Shown here in pieces: positions 36,190 through 45,431 of a stretch of DNA of 64,000 bases. A program made the translations under genes and the position numbers. This stretch comes from Alphaproteobacteria bacterium (GTDB taxonomy: Bacteria; Pseudomonadota; Alphaproteobacteria; Rhizobiales; JAJFHC01): contig JAJFHD010000090.1 in the NCBI GenBank assembly GCA_021775805.1, positions 186,001 to 250,000 of the forward strand, given 5' to 3'. The notes beneath the pieces are model-generated. The model made no database searches, was not told the origin of the DNA, and saw only the letters and a program-made list of their open reading frames with translations. Every line of letters begins with the position of its first letter. Position 1 is the first letter of the stretch.

Positions 36190-36780
36190 TCATTGTGCAC
36201 TGCCGGGGCGCCAGAACCGTTGTGGCGGAAGATGAAGCGAAACTTTGTCGTTTGCACGAATGTGCCCTTCTTTTTCGACCCACGCCGTCAGTCCGCGTTT
36301 GTTCGCTGCGGCGGCTACGAAGTGGCGGCCATAGCCCGGGTGGTGTCTATCGATCATGTCGCCCGGGTAGCGGCACGGTGCGTTTTCCATGTCCACGACC
36401 AGCGATGCCCCGGATGAGAAGATCATGCGTGTCGACGGCGGCAACAAGGTCAATTCGGGAATTCCGGACATCACGAGATTTGCGCCGACCCATTCAGGCC
36501 TGACTTCCGTTATGCCCATGTGATCGGCAATCCCATGCAGTTCTTCGCTCGACAATATGGAAACCTGCCGCGTGTTTCGAATTATGGTCTTGTTGGTATA
36601 GGTCTTGCGGACGCGAACATCCGAGAGTCTTGTCAGGCCGGCGTGAGTATCGCCGGCAAAGCCTGCAAACGAAACGGCGACGTCATCGACCCGGCAGGTC
36701 TGCAGATCTTCCGAGCCGTGATTTCTGACCAGGATAGTCTCGACCACGCCTTCGATGTCGACTGGATTCAAAATACTCAC
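36190..36780 (-). CDS. MOSC domain protein
   Basis: Protein of 196 residues with a MOSC (molybdenum cofactor sulfurase C-terminal-like) domain. Motifs are FAGDTHAGLTRL near the N terminus, VRPEWVGANLVMSGI in the position of the GENL/V block, and MENAPCRYPGDMI with the conserved Cys. Relatives bind or transfer the cofactor sulfur or reduce N-hydroxylated substrates. I choose the GTG at 36780 because AAGGAG lies nine bases upstream and the domain follows at once; the frame runs back to 36882. Monocistronic. Confidence 0.82.
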   Translation of the reverse strand: MSILNPVDIEGVVETILVRNHGSEDLQTCRVDDVAVSFAGFAGDTHAGLTRLSDVRVRKTYTNKTIIRNTRQVSILSSEELHGIADHMGITEVRPEWVGANLVMSGIPELTLLPPSTRMIFSSGASLVVDMENAPCRYPGDMIDRHHPGYGRHFVAAAANKRGLTAWVEKEGHIRANDKVSLHLPPQRFWRPGSAQ

Positions 36781-37002
36781 GGAATTGTTCTCCTTGCGCC
36801 TTCGACCAATTTCACGAAGGGATCTGATTGATGGCGAGTTCCCATCCCGGTAACAGCCTTGAACGATTGTAAACGGGTTCAATTAGTATGTGCCGATCTC
36901 AAGATCAACGATACTGTTGTCGCGCATCGAGAATCGCTACAGTGACGGTGGTCACCGTGAACGGGACACAGGGCCGTCCCTCGAACATGATTGGAACGTG
37001 CA

Positions 37003-38292
37003 ATGTCGAGAATTGTCCTCAGCCGGACATCTTCCATTGCCATGCTGCTCCTTTGCGCAGGCTTCGTGCTTGCCGGTTCCGCATTGTTTCAGACACTGTT
37101 GCCGCTGCGGGCGGACCAGGAACAGTTTTCGACCACGTTGGTGGGCCTGTTGGGCACCGCCTACTTTGCCGGGTTCGTTGTTGGTTGTTTTTGCGGTCCG
37201 GTACTCATCAGCTCCGTCGGCCATATCCGTTGTTTCGCGGGTTCCGCAGCGCTCTTTGCCGCTCTGACGCTGGTGTTTCCCCTTGCTCTTGACCCCTATG
37301 CCTGGGGTGTGCTGCGCTTTCTGACGGGCGTCTGTCTGGCGGTTTTGTTCCTGGTTGCGGAAAGCTGGCTCAACGACCAGTCCGGAAACGAAATCCGGGG
37401 GCGCGTGCTGTCGATCTACATTATTGTCGGCAACATCGCCACAATGATTGGCCAGCTAATGGTCAATCTCGAGGATACCAAGTCTCAGGCGCTGTTTTCA
37501 TTTGTTGCGATGCTGGTTTGTATCTCAATCGTGCCGCTTGCCCTGACGCCGACCACCACCCCCAAGCCTATCCCGTCTGCGAAACTAAACCTGGCGGAAC
37601 TCTTGCGGGTTTCTCCCGCTGGGGCGATCGGATGTTTGCTGGTCGGCATGGCCGAAGGCGCGTTCTGGTCGCTGGGGCCCGTATTCGGTCAGCAACGGGG
37701 CATGGACGTCCTGCAGATCACAGTTTTTATGGCGGCCTTTGTACTGGGCGGCACGATCTCCCAATGGCCGCTTGGCCGGCTGTCTGACAGCATTGACCGG
37801 CGCCTCGTGATCATTTGCACCGCCCTTGGCACTGTCGTCACCGGTTTAGTGATAGCGTTTTGGGAAATGAATTCGGTCTGGCTAACCTACGGTGTTGCCA
37901 TAGCCCACGGCGGGCTCATGGTTCCTCTCTACGCTCTATGCTTGGCCCATGCCAACGACAACGTGGCGAACAACCGGTTCGTGGAAATCAGCGGTGGACT
38001 GTTGTTGCTCTATTCCGCCGGCGCCATGCTCGGACCGCCGGTCGCCGCGCTGGTCATGCAGGATGGCGATCCGGGCGGGCTCTTTGTCTTCGTTTCGGCG
38101 GTGCTGGGAGTGCTGGCGGTATTCCTGTCGATTCGACTGCTGGTGACGAGGGGACGCGACAGGGTCGAGGCAATGGATTTCATGCCCGTACCCAAGACAT
38201 CACCTTCTGTCTATGCGTTGGAAGCCGAAGACGAGCCATTTGCCGCCGACGCCGACACAGGCAAGATCGATCCGGCGTTTCCTGAGGACTGA
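37003..38292 (+). CDS. MFS transporter (YcaD-like)
   Basis: Protein of 429 residues, 12 predicted helices, YcaD-type MFS. The motif A region is AGFVVGCFCGPVLISSVGHIR and the second half has QWPLGRLSDSIDRRLVI, a well-kept motif A copy. VAESWLNDQSGNEIRGRVLSIYIIVGNIATMIGQ is typical of the subgroup. A hydrophilic C-terminal tail of about 50 residues is acidic (AEDEPFAADADTGKID). Substrate unknown. A TTG at 36991 is an alternative start. Confidence 0.85.
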   Translation: MSRIVLSRTSSIAMLLLCAGFVLAGSALFQTLLPLRADQEQFSTTLVGLLGTAYFAGFVVGCFCGPVLISSVGHIRCFAGSAALFAALTLVFPLALDPYAWGVLRFLTGVCLAVLFLVAESWLNDQSGNEIRGRVLSIYIIVGNIATMIGQLMVNLEDTKSQALFSFVAMLVCISIVPLALTPTTTPKPIPSAKLNLAELLRVSPAGAIGCLLVGMAEGAFWSLGPVFGQQRGMDVLQITVFMAAFVLGGTISQWPLGRLSDSIDRRLVIICTALGTVVTGLVIAFWEMNSVWLTYGVAIAHGGLMVPLYALCLAHANDNVANNRFVEISGGLLLLYSAGAMLGPPVAALVMQDGDPGGLFVFVSAVLGVLAVFLSIRLLVTRGRDRVEAMDFMPVPKTSPSVYALEAEDEPFAADADTGKIDPAFPED

Positions 38293-38538
38293 AAGCCGGC
38301 AAACCACGTCAAGGTGTATCGCGGTACAGAGTAACTAGTCTGGTCCGATATTTTTGCCGACACCGGCGATTCGCGCGCCGGACCGATGCTGATATTCCAT
38401 AAAGCCCAGATTGATAGCACTCATTAGGCAATGCTGCTAAAATTATGAAATCAATCGACTAATTTCCCTGTCAAGCTTGTGCTGACAAGACATTGATTGC
38501 ATCATTTGCATATCGTCATCAACAAGAGGAACGACGAG

Positions 38539-38808
38539 ATGCAGAAACGGGAAATTGAAATGCAGCTCAATGGATATGGCATGACCACAGCCAGCATCCT
38601 GTACCATTTGCCGGACTTCCCTGCATTGCTGCAATCGTACATTTGGCAGCAGTACGATCTTGCGCCGGATTTTCCCGAAATGCACAAGTTCCTCGATTTT
38701 TGGCAGGAGAAACTCGACGGCAAACTGCACTCTGTCCGTTTTGCGCACAAGCGGCTGATCGGGCCGGGTGAATGGCGCAAAGTTGATGGTCAGTATATTT
38801 TGAACTGA
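38539..38808 (+). CDS. usg: Usg family protein
   Basis: Protein of 89 residues matching the alphaproteobacterial Usg family: MQLNGYGMTTASILYHLPDFPALLQSYIWQQYDLAPDFPEMHKFLDFW then LHSVRFAH and LIGPGEWRKVDG. The family name comes from a small gene near tryptophan genes in some genomes; function is unknown. The ATG at 38539 has AAGAGGAACGACG upstream. No trp gene is adjacent here. Its presence is among the better taxonomic hints in the window. Confidence 0.85.
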   Translation: MQKREIEMQLNGYGMTTASILYHLPDFPALLQSYIWQQYDLAPDFPEMHKFLDFWQEKLDGKLHSVRFAHKRLIGPGEWRKVDGQYILN

Positions 38809-39185
38809 GCGCAGACGCCTGGAGCCGCATCAAGCATATTTCGTTGAAGAGTGCGCAAGAGATGCGCCCGCGCGATGGAGGCCGATTTCGAAGGGTGAAA
38901 GTCTGACCTGACAAGCAGCAGATTTCCGCATGACGGCAATCCGCTTGCGACTCGACTGGTTTCGGTGCTTTTTTCCGTGTCCGCAGTTTTATTGCGCGAC
39001 TGTCGGATCTTGATTCCCGGTTCCTCGGATTTGACGTAAGCGCCGCAACCCGTCTATGTGATCTCCAAACATTGGAGATGACCCTGGCTATAGCAACAGG
39101 TGTGTCGCCTCTTGTCGATGCGCGCCGCGGTCTATCGGGGTGCCGAGTCTGAGAATGATTTCTGTTAAATTTTGGGAAGAGCATA
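38809..39185. other. 377-base intergenic region
   Basis: No supported gene. It contains one perfect inverted repeat (listed separately) upstream of the aldehyde dehydrogenase start. Nothing else recognised. Confidence 0.45.
39061..39079. promoter_or_regulatory. perfect palindrome upstream of the aldehyde dehydrogenase gene
   Basis: ATCTCCAA, three-base spacer, TTGGAGAT: an exact eight-base inverted repeat, 107 bases before the start at 39186. Size and symmetry fit an operator for a dimeric regulator such as GntR, TetR or LysR types. It could also be a small RNA hairpin. No regulator gene is directly adjacent. Confidence 0.35.
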
Positions 39186-40622
39186 ATGGAATACGAAAAG
39201 CTTTCACTGTTTATTGGCGGCGACTGGACGCAAGGAACATCCGGCAAGACCGAGCCCGTTATCAATCCGGCGACCGAAGAAGTGTTGGGCCAACTTCCTC
39301 ACGCCAGTGCCGCCGATCTGGACGCCGCTATTGCGGCCTGCGCCGAAGGCTTCAAGGAGTGGCGTTCCATGACGGCGGTCGCACGCCAGGGAATCATGGA
39401 ACAGGCCGCCCGCCTGATGGAAGAGCGCAAGGATGCCATCGCCACCACATTGACACTTGAAATGGGCAAGCCCGTTGGAGAGGCGAAACTGGAACTCGAT
39501 TTTGTCATCGGCGCCATCCGATGGTACGGCGAAGAAGGCAAGCGTGCCTATGGCCGGCTTGTGCCGCCACGTTTCCCGGGCGCCCGTCAGATGGTGACCA
39601 AGGAACCGGTTGGCCCGGCCGCCGCGTTTGTCGCCTGGAACTTTCCCGGCGTAAACGTCATTCGCAAAGTCGCCGGCGCGCTTGCCGCAGGATGTTCGAT
39701 CGTGATCAAGGCGAGCGAGGAAACGCCCGGGACCTGTCTGGCGATTGCCAGGTGTTTTCATGAGGCGGGAGTTCCCGCTGGTGTAATCAATGTTGTTTTC
39801 GGTGTGCCCGACGAAGTCGCACGCCATGTCCTGGCGTCACCTGTACTGCGCAAACTGTCCTTTACAGGCAGCGTCGCCGTTGGCAAGCACCTCCAGAAAC
39901 TTGCCGCAGACACCTTGAAGCGATGCACAATGGAACTTGGGGGACAGGCACCCTTCATAGTGTTCGAAGATGCCGATGTCGAAGCCGCCGCAACGCTCGC
40001 GATCGCCGGCAAATTCCGCAATGCCGGCCAGGTCTGCATTTCCCCGTCTCGTTTCTATATTCAGGAAAGCCTGCTTGACCGGTTCACGGATTCGTTCGCG
40101 CAGAAGGCATCGGATTTCAAAGTCGGCAACGGCATGGATGATGGTGTTCAGATGGGACCGCTGATCGCCGAGCGTCGAATCGACTGGATGGAAAAACTGG
40201 TCGCCGATGCCAAGGATCGCGGCGCCGAACTGCTGACAGGCGGTGAACGCATCGGAAATCAGGGGCACTTCTTCGCCCCCACGGTCCTGAAGAACGTGCC
40301 CGAAGATGCTCTTATCATGAACGATGAACCCTTTGGTCCGGTCGCGCCGGTGGCGTCGTTCCGGGATTTCGACGACGTGGTAAACCGTGCCAACAAAGTT
40401 GAAGTGGGACTGGCTGCCTATGCCTTTACCAAGGATGGCGCCCGTGCTTCCGCCCTGGCCGGCGCTTTGGACACAGGTCTTGTGGGGATCAATCATCTGG
40501 GTGTTTCCACGCCTGAGACACCCTTCGGCGGTGTCAACGAGAGTGGATATGGATCCGAAGGCGGTATCGAAGGGCTGGAGGCCTTTCTTCGGACCAAGTT
40601 CGTGACGGAAATGGGTGTCTAG
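39186..40622 (+). CDS. NAD(P)-dependent aldehyde dehydrogenase (succinate-semialdehyde type)
   Basis: Protein of 478 residues of the aldehyde dehydrogenase superfamily, GabD-like. Cofactor and catalytic blocks: VAWNFPG, SFTGSVAVGK, MELGGQAPFIVFEDAD with the general-base Glu, and NAGQVCISPSRF with the nucleophilic Cys. PFGPVAPVASF and PFGGVNESGYGSEGG follow in the C-terminal part. It would oxidise succinate semialdehyde or a similar short aldehyde to the acid. Plausible partner of polyamine or 4-aminobutyrate breakdown (inference). It is the first of a series of plus-strand genes. Confidence 0.88.
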   Translation: MEYEKLSLFIGGDWTQGTSGKTEPVINPATEEVLGQLPHASAADLDAAIAACAEGFKEWRSMTAVARQGIMEQAARLMEERKDAIATTLTLEMGKPVGEAKLELDFVIGAIRWYGEEGKRAYGRLVPPRFPGARQMVTKEPVGPAAAFVAWNFPGVNVIRKVAGALAAGCSIVIKASEETPGTCLAIARCFHEAGVPAGVINVVFGVPDEVARHVLASPVLRKLSFTGSVAVGKHLQKLAADTLKRCTMELGGQAPFIVFEDADVEAAATLAIAGKFRNAGQVCISPSRFYIQESLLDRFTDSFAQKASDFKVGNGMDDGVQMGPLIAERRIDWMEKLVADAKDRGAELLTGGERIGNQGHFFAPTVLKNVPEDALIMNDEPFGPVAPVASFRDFDDVVNRANKVEVGLAAYAFTKDGARASALAGALDTGLVGINHLGVSTPETPFGGVNESGYGSEGGIEGLEAFLRTKFVTEMGV

Positions 40623-40765
40623 CCAACCAACGGGCGTCTAGGCCAATTGGTTTGAATAACCGATATTGTACAAGCGTCGTCCGTTCGGAATGAAGCCGAG
40701 CGGGCGACTTTCAATTGATCCAGCCGGTGACTGCTTGTAGTTTCTGGCATGGGAGGAACGATCGA

Positions 40766-42004
40766 ATGAGCGTTGGCACAGGGATACCCGGAGTGCACAG
40801 GGTTGGGCCGCGGGCGTTCAATACCAACTGGATTCTCGGACCGCGTGACGACCTGATTTGGTTGATCGGCTCGGTCGCCGCCGCTTATTCGGTCTTTGCC
40901 ATGCATACCGTGCTGGGATGGAACATGCTGATCGTATGGTTCGTCTGGGTCATGACACTCGATACGCCGCACTTCTTTGCAACCTACAGCAGAACATATT
41001 TCGACAAGGTCGAGTGGCAGGCGCGAAAACCGCTTTTGATCGCCACGTTGGGTGTGTTTCTTATCGGGCCGATAGCGATTGCGCTGGCGTTTGCGTCCAT
41101 GAAAGCCGGCATGGAGTTCTTCCTGTGGCCGTGGCTGTTGTTCAAGATTGGAGTAAGTCTTTGGGCATATTGGCATATCACTCGCCAACACTATGGCGTT
41201 ATGCGGCTGTATCACCGCAAGAACGGCGAGACCGGCACGTTCGACGCAAAGCTGGACTCGGCAGTGCTCTACGGATGTCTGCTTGTGCCGTTCCTGGCAT
41301 TTCTGGGACGTCATGATCACACACGTCAAAGGGTTGGTCTGCCATCGATAGAGCCGTTCCCCCAACTGACTGGTCTTTCGGATGTGCCTTCTTTTGCAGG
41401 TCAGTTGCACTGGGATCAATGGGTTGTTGCAGCGACTGTCGTTGTTGTGGTTTCCCTCGTGGCGATATTTATCACGCGTCAGGCGATGAAAATTCTGACC
41501 GGTCAAACGGTGAACCTGCCCAAATGCATGTTTTTCGCAGCGGTTCTGCCCTTGCATATCTACATGTGTTACACGGAACACCTGTTGATGACGGGCCTTT
41601 TGACCTTTACGGCGATTGTAACCATCTACCATGACATCCAATATCTGGCGATCGTGTGGTTCTACAATCGGAACCGGTATGGCCGCGAGGAAAACGCTGA
41701 GCGCAGATTCGGTCTTGCGGCAAAAATGACCAGGAAATTTTGGATCTGGATGGGAGTAGCCATCCTGTTTGGTTCGGTGCCGGTCTGGGGATTGGGGTGT
41801 CTGCTCAATAGAATTCCCATTTGCCAGTATGGCCCGCCTCTCGGCGAGTCCACTTTCCTAGGAGAAACAACGTGGATTGCGTTCTTTGTCATACTGACCT
41901 CAGGTCTGCAAATGCACCACTACATTCTGGACCAGTACATCTGGAAACCGGGAAGCAGCAAACAGCTTCGGAAAGACATGAACCTCGAACGGCCCGCGCA
42001 ATAG
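40766..42004 (+). CDS. polytopic membrane protein with conserved-looking His motifs
   Basis: Protein of 412 residues with about eight to nine predicted membrane helices, no recognised family name. Histidines stand at helix ends in ordered motifs: LDTPHFFATYSRTYFD, YWHITRQHYGVMRLYHRKN, CYTEHLLMTG, IYHDIQYLAIVWFYNRNRYG and LQMHHYILDQYIWK. Such patterns suggest a metal site, as in membrane diiron or heme enzymes; I recall similar HHYxLDxxIWK endings in uncharacterised membrane proteins. GGGAGGAACGATCGA precedes the ATG at 40766. It lies between an aldehyde dehydrogenase and an SDR gene on one strand. Confidence 0.72.
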   Translation: MSVGTGIPGVHRVGPRAFNTNWILGPRDDLIWLIGSVAAAYSVFAMHTVLGWNMLIVWFVWVMTLDTPHFFATYSRTYFDKVEWQARKPLLIATLGVFLIGPIAIALAFASMKAGMEFFLWPWLLFKIGVSLWAYWHITRQHYGVMRLYHRKNGETGTFDAKLDSAVLYGCLLVPFLAFLGRHDHTRQRVGLPSIEPFPQLTGLSDVPSFAGQLHWDQWVVAATVVVVVSLVAIFITRQAMKILTGQTVNLPKCMFFAAVLPLHIYMCYTEHLLMTGLLTFTAIVTIYHDIQYLAIVWFYNRNRYGREENAERRFGLAAKMTRKFWIWMGVAILFGSVPVWGLGCLLNRIPICQYGPPLGESTFLGETTWIAFFVILTSGLQMHHYILDQYIWKPGSSKQLRKDMNLERPAQ

Positions 42005-42098
42005 CGGTGGTCCTTTTGTACCGGGCATAACGCATTTCGAATCTGGTCGTTGGGTCATGACATTTCGGTTGAGTTCCTGATCACAAGGGTCCCACATC

Positions 42099-42833
42099 AT
42101 GACCAATCCAAGCAAAAAGAAGGTCGCGTTGGTCGTTGGCGCCGGTGATTTCCTGGGGTCGGCAATCGCGAGGCGGTTTGCCAGGGAAGGCTTCCACATT
42201 GTCGCCACCCGAAGGCGAGGCAGTCTTGAGCCACTGGCAAAGGATATCGAATCCGGCGGTGGCAGTGTGACGGCCATCCATACCGACGCACGGGTTGAAG
42301 CTGATGTCGAACGTCTCATCAGCAGCACAGAACACGACATCGGTCCGATTGATGTCCTGGTGTTCAATGTCGGCGGCAACGTCCGGTTTTCGATCCTCGA
42401 AACCACGGCACGGGTTTATCGAAAGGTCTGGGAGATGTGCGCTTTTGCCGGATTCCTCAATGGCCGGGAAGTTGCCAAACGGATGGTTGACCGGGGTCGC
42501 GGCACAATATTGTTTACGGGCGCAACCGCCAGCGTGCGCGGCGCCGATGGCTTTGCGGCATTCGCCGGTGGCAAGCATGCCTTGCGGGCTACCGCTCAAA
42601 GCATGGCGCGGGAGTTGGGGCCGCGCGGCATTCACGTGGCGCATGTGGTCATCGACGGTCCGATCGATACCAAATGGACACGCGAGGTTTTTCCCGACTG
42701 GTTCGAGAAGAGGCCGGAGGACGGTGTCATGAAACCGGACGAGTTGGCGGAGTGCTATTGGCAACTTCACGTCCAGCCCAGATCCGCGTGGACATTTGAA
42801 ATGGACGTCCGCACCTATGTTGAGCCATGGTAG
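42099..42833 (+). CDS. atypical short-chain dehydrogenase (SDR c10-like)
   Basis: Protein of 244 residues with an SDR Rossmann fold. The glycine motif is VVGAGDFLGSAIARRFA, a non-canonical form. At the active site the sequence is FAAFAGGKHALRATAQSMARELG: Phe stands where the catalytic Tyr of YxxxK is expected, while Lys is kept. This matches the SDR_c10 subgroup, which lacks the Tyr. The protein may thus not be a standard oxidoreductase. MARELGPRGIHVAHVVIDGPID is conserved in the group. The start is the ATG at 42099; the next gene begins 31 bases after its stop. Confidence 0.82.
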   Translation: MTNPSKKKVALVVGAGDFLGSAIARRFAREGFHIVATRRRGSLEPLAKDIESGGGSVTAIHTDARVEADVERLISSTEHDIGPIDVLVFNVGGNVRFSILETTARVYRKVWEMCAFAGFLNGREVAKRMVDRGRGTILFTGATASVRGADGFAAFAGGKHALRATAQSMARELGPRGIHVAHVVIDGPIDTKWTREVFPDWFEKRPEDGVMKPDELAECYWQLHVQPRSAWTFEMDVRTYVEPW

Positions 42834-42864
42834 CCGCACTGAATTGATACGGACCGTTGCTGGT

Positions 42865-43449
42865 ATGAACAGTCAGATAGATTTCTATTACGATTTTGGC
42901 AGCCCCGCGGCCTACCTGGCGTGGACGCAACTGCCACGCTTGTGCGCCGAAACCGGAGCTGAACTTGTCCTGAAACCGATCCTGCTTGGGGGTCTCTTCA
43001 AGGCAACGGGAAATCAGACGCCGGTGGCTATTGAAGCCAAAGGACAGTGGATGTTTGCCGACATGGAAAGGTTCGCTGCCCGTTATGGCGTCCCTTATGC
43101 CATGAACCCCCATTTTATCATCAACACCCTGCCACTCATGCGCGGTGCAATGTGGGCGAAAGGCCAGGGTTGCCTGAAACCTTACAACACGGCAATGTTC
43201 GAAGCCGTCTGGGTCGATCAGAAAAACATGAACGATCCGGTTGTCATTATGTCGGTTCTTGCCGACGCCGGAATTGACGCCCAAGAGGTTGCCGACGCCA
43301 TCCAGACACCCGATGTGAAACAGGCTTTGATTGACGATACCGCCGAAGCCGTCGACCGAGGGGCCTTCGGCGTGCCAACAATGTTTGTTGGTGGCGTCAT
43401 GCATTTCGGTCAGGATCGGTTGGATTGGGTGCGCGAAGCATTAAGGTGA
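42865..43449 (+). CDS. 2-hydroxychromene-2-carboxylate isomerase / GST kappa-DsbA family
   Basis: Protein of 194 residues. The N-terminal FYYDFGSPAAYLAW is the hallmark of HCCA isomerase/GST-kappa proteins, with the Ser of GSP binding the glutathione thiol. The KPILLGGLFKATGN and C-terminal GAFGVPTMFVGG blocks (cis-Pro loop) follow. The family isomerises hydroxychromene carboxylate in naphthalene breakdown, but many members act on other glutathione adducts. No naphthalene genes are near. The start is set by the family N terminus. It lies 31 bases after the SDR stop, probably one operon. Confidence 0.85.
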   Translation: MNSQIDFYYDFGSPAAYLAWTQLPRLCAETGAELVLKPILLGGLFKATGNQTPVAIEAKGQWMFADMERFAARYGVPYAMNPHFIINTLPLMRGAMWAKGQGCLKPYNTAMFEAVWVDQKNMNDPVVIMSVLADAGIDAQEVADAIQTPDVKQALIDDTAEAVDRGAFGVPTMFVGGVMHFGQDRLDWVREALR

Positions 43450-43485
43450 ATTGACAGTAAGCCGTTTTTTGGAGATGCGGGACAC

Positions 43486-44448
43486 ATGGACGACATCGGC
43501 GATGCCCGCACCACCGGTCTCGGGGAAACCTGCGTCAACCCGGAGTCTGTGAGATGGTACCGCATCGCGGTGGCGATGATGATCGTGAGTTCCATCCTGA
43601 TCAGTTTCAGCGGCGTTATCGTCCGTAACATCGAAACCGTCGATATCTGGAAAATCGCACTCTACCGGTCGTTTGCGTTTCTCGTGGCTGTTTCCGTCCT
43701 TATCGCTTTTCGGTCGCGGGGCCGTTTTTTCGGCAATTTGAAACGGATCGGTGTTCAAGGCTGGATCGGCGGCTTGATCATGTCGATGGGCGGCATGGCC
43801 TATCTGATCGCTCTGACCAGCACGACTGTTGCAAACACACTTTTCATGTTGAGCGGTATTCCGTTCATAACGGCGCTGCTGGCCCGGATCATTCTCAAGG
43901 AAAAGTTGCAAACGACTACTTTAGTGACGATGATATTTGCCGGTGCTGGAATATTTGTCATGCTCGTTGAAGGGTTCGGTATCGGATCCATGTTCGGCAA
44001 TCTCATGGCTCTGTGCACTGCGGTATCATTTTCGATCTACGCCGTGATTGTTCGCCGCAACCGACAGATCGACATGCTCCCGATCCTCATCGTGACGAGC
44101 GGCATACTCGTTGTCTCTGCGTTCGTTGCCCGGTATGACGACCTGACCATATCAACCAACGATCTGCTTTTATGCATTCTGTGGGGCGCCGGTCTGAGCG
44201 GTATCGGCAACTGGATGTTCATCATCGCCTCGCGCTACCTGGTCGCCGCTGAGCTGACACTCTTCATGCTTCTGGAGTTTGGTACTGGGCCCATCTGGGT
44301 CTGGCTGTTTGTCGGAGAAGTGCCGACCTACTGGACCATCGTTGGCGGCACGGTCGTGATAAGTGCAGTCGCACTGAAGGCTCTGTTCGAGTTGTTCGAG
44401 TCCCGGAGCCGCAGAGCTCCCAGCGGCATATCCCGACCGCCGCCCTGA
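43486..44448 (+). CDS. DMT superfamily transporter (EamA)
   Basis: Protein of 320 residues with ten predicted helices in two EamA repeats. A polar N-terminal lead of about 25 residues precedes the first helix (IAVAMMIVSSILISFSGVIV). Characteristic blocks are ALYRSFAFLVA, MGGMAYLIALTSTTVANTLFMLSGIPFITALLARIILKEKL in repeat 1, and AAELTLFMLLEFGTGPIWVWLFVGEVP in repeat 2. It exports or imports small metabolites such as amino acids. It is the last gene of the plus-strand run, 36 bases after the isomerase gene, and convergent with a LysR gene. Confidence 0.88.
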   Translation: MDDIGDARTTGLGETCVNPESVRWYRIAVAMMIVSSILISFSGVIVRNIETVDIWKIALYRSFAFLVAVSVLIAFRSRGRFFGNLKRIGVQGWIGGLIMSMGGMAYLIALTSTTVANTLFMLSGIPFITALLARIILKEKLQTTTLVTMIFAGAGIFVMLVEGFGIGSMFGNLMALCTAVSFSIYAVIVRRNRQIDMLPILIVTSGILVVSAFVARYDDLTISTNDLLLCILWGAGLSGIGNWMFIIASRYLVAAELTLFMLLEFGTGPIWVWLFVGEVPTYWTIVGGTVVISAVALKALFELFESRSRRAPSGISRPPP

Positions 44449-44478
44449 TGCTCAACAGGCCCCAGTCCGGCCGGATTT

Positions 44479-45399
44479 TCAGATGGCGAGTATCTGACCA
44501 TCTCTCTGGCGCACCAGCCATTCGCAAAATGAGATCGCTTCTACCGAACGGTCCACATGATTCCGCCAAATGACGTGGTAGCCGGTGCCGGTTGATATCG
44601 ACCCGTCAAGCGGACGGACCAAGGTTCCCGCAAGCAGGGCATCATCGATGAGATAGCGCCAGCCCAGGGCTATGCCCTGTCCGTTCTTGGCGGCTTCGAT
44701 GACCAGGGGATAGCTGTTGATTCTGAGGCTTCGATGTTGCGCCGGCAGACTGACGCCGTTTTCGGTGAGCCACACCCTCCAGCTCATCCAGTACCAATGG
44801 TCATCTTCAAGGTCGAGGAGGGCACAATGCGTCATGTCTCCCGGGGAGGTGATCGGCGCGGCCGAGTGAAGATATGCAGGGCTGCAAACCGGGAAGGCTT
44901 CCTCTTCGAAAAGCAGTTGTGATTCATACCCAGGCCATGTTCCGTGGCCGCTGACGATGGCCACGTCCACACCGTCGGCGAAACTGTCGGCAAGATCATC
45001 CGATGAGATGATACGCAGGCTGAGCATGGGATTGGCGGACTGGAAATCCTGCAGCCTGGGGATCAGCCACATGGCGGCCACAGACTGATCTGTCGCGATC
45101 GTCAATCGGCCTTCCAAGGGCGACGATCTGATTTCCTGCACGGCATTGACCAGATGGGAGAGCACGGACGAAACCGTGTGCCGGAAGTCCTGGCCGGTCG
45201 GTGTAAGCCTGACCGCGCGGTGCGCTCGCTCGAACAACGGGCGACCGACGCTTTTCTCCAGATTCCTGATCTGCTGACTGACGGCGGCTTGGGAAATGTT
45301 CAGTTCCCGGGCAGCCGCAGTAAAACTCTGCAGGCGAGCGGCAGCCTCGAACGAAACAAGAGGGTCAAGGGGAGGAAGCTGCTGTCTCAAATTATCCAT
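44479..45399 (-). CDS. LysR-type transcriptional regulator (GcvA-like)
   Basis: Protein of 306 residues. The N-terminal winged helix-turn-helix (residues about 10-70) has LVSFEAAARLQSFTAAARELNISQAAVSQQIRNLEKSVG, the GcvA-like form. The effector domain begins near residue 95 (EGRLTIATDQSVAAMWLIPRL). It is divergent from the Rieske oxygenase genes, which it probably controls with a small inducer. A candidate LysR box lies between the two genes. Confidence 0.9.
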   Translation of the reverse strand: MDNLRQQLPPLDPLVSFEAAARLQSFTAAARELNISQAAVSQQIRNLEKSVGRPLFERAHRAVRLTPTGQDFRHTVSSVLSHLVNAVQEIRSSPLEGRLTIATDQSVAAMWLIPRLQDFQSANPMLSLRIISSDDLADSFADGVDVAIVSGHGTWPGYESQLLFEEEAFPVCSPAYLHSAAPITSPGDMTHCALLDLEDDHWYWMSWRVWLTENGVSLPAQHRSLRINSYPLVIEAAKNGQGIALGWRYLIDDALLAGTLVRPLDGSISTGTGYHVIWRNHVDRSVEAISFCEWLVRQRDGQILAI

Positions 45400-45431
45400 A
45401 ACTCACGCTTATTAATTTGCCTTAGAAACCG

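Noticed and set aside
40619-41641. 340-residue open frame on the minus strand
   Set aside because: Antisense to the histidine-rich membrane protein, which has a good ribosome binding site and membrane helices; the antisense product is a polar, His/Arg/Gln-rich sequence without structure.
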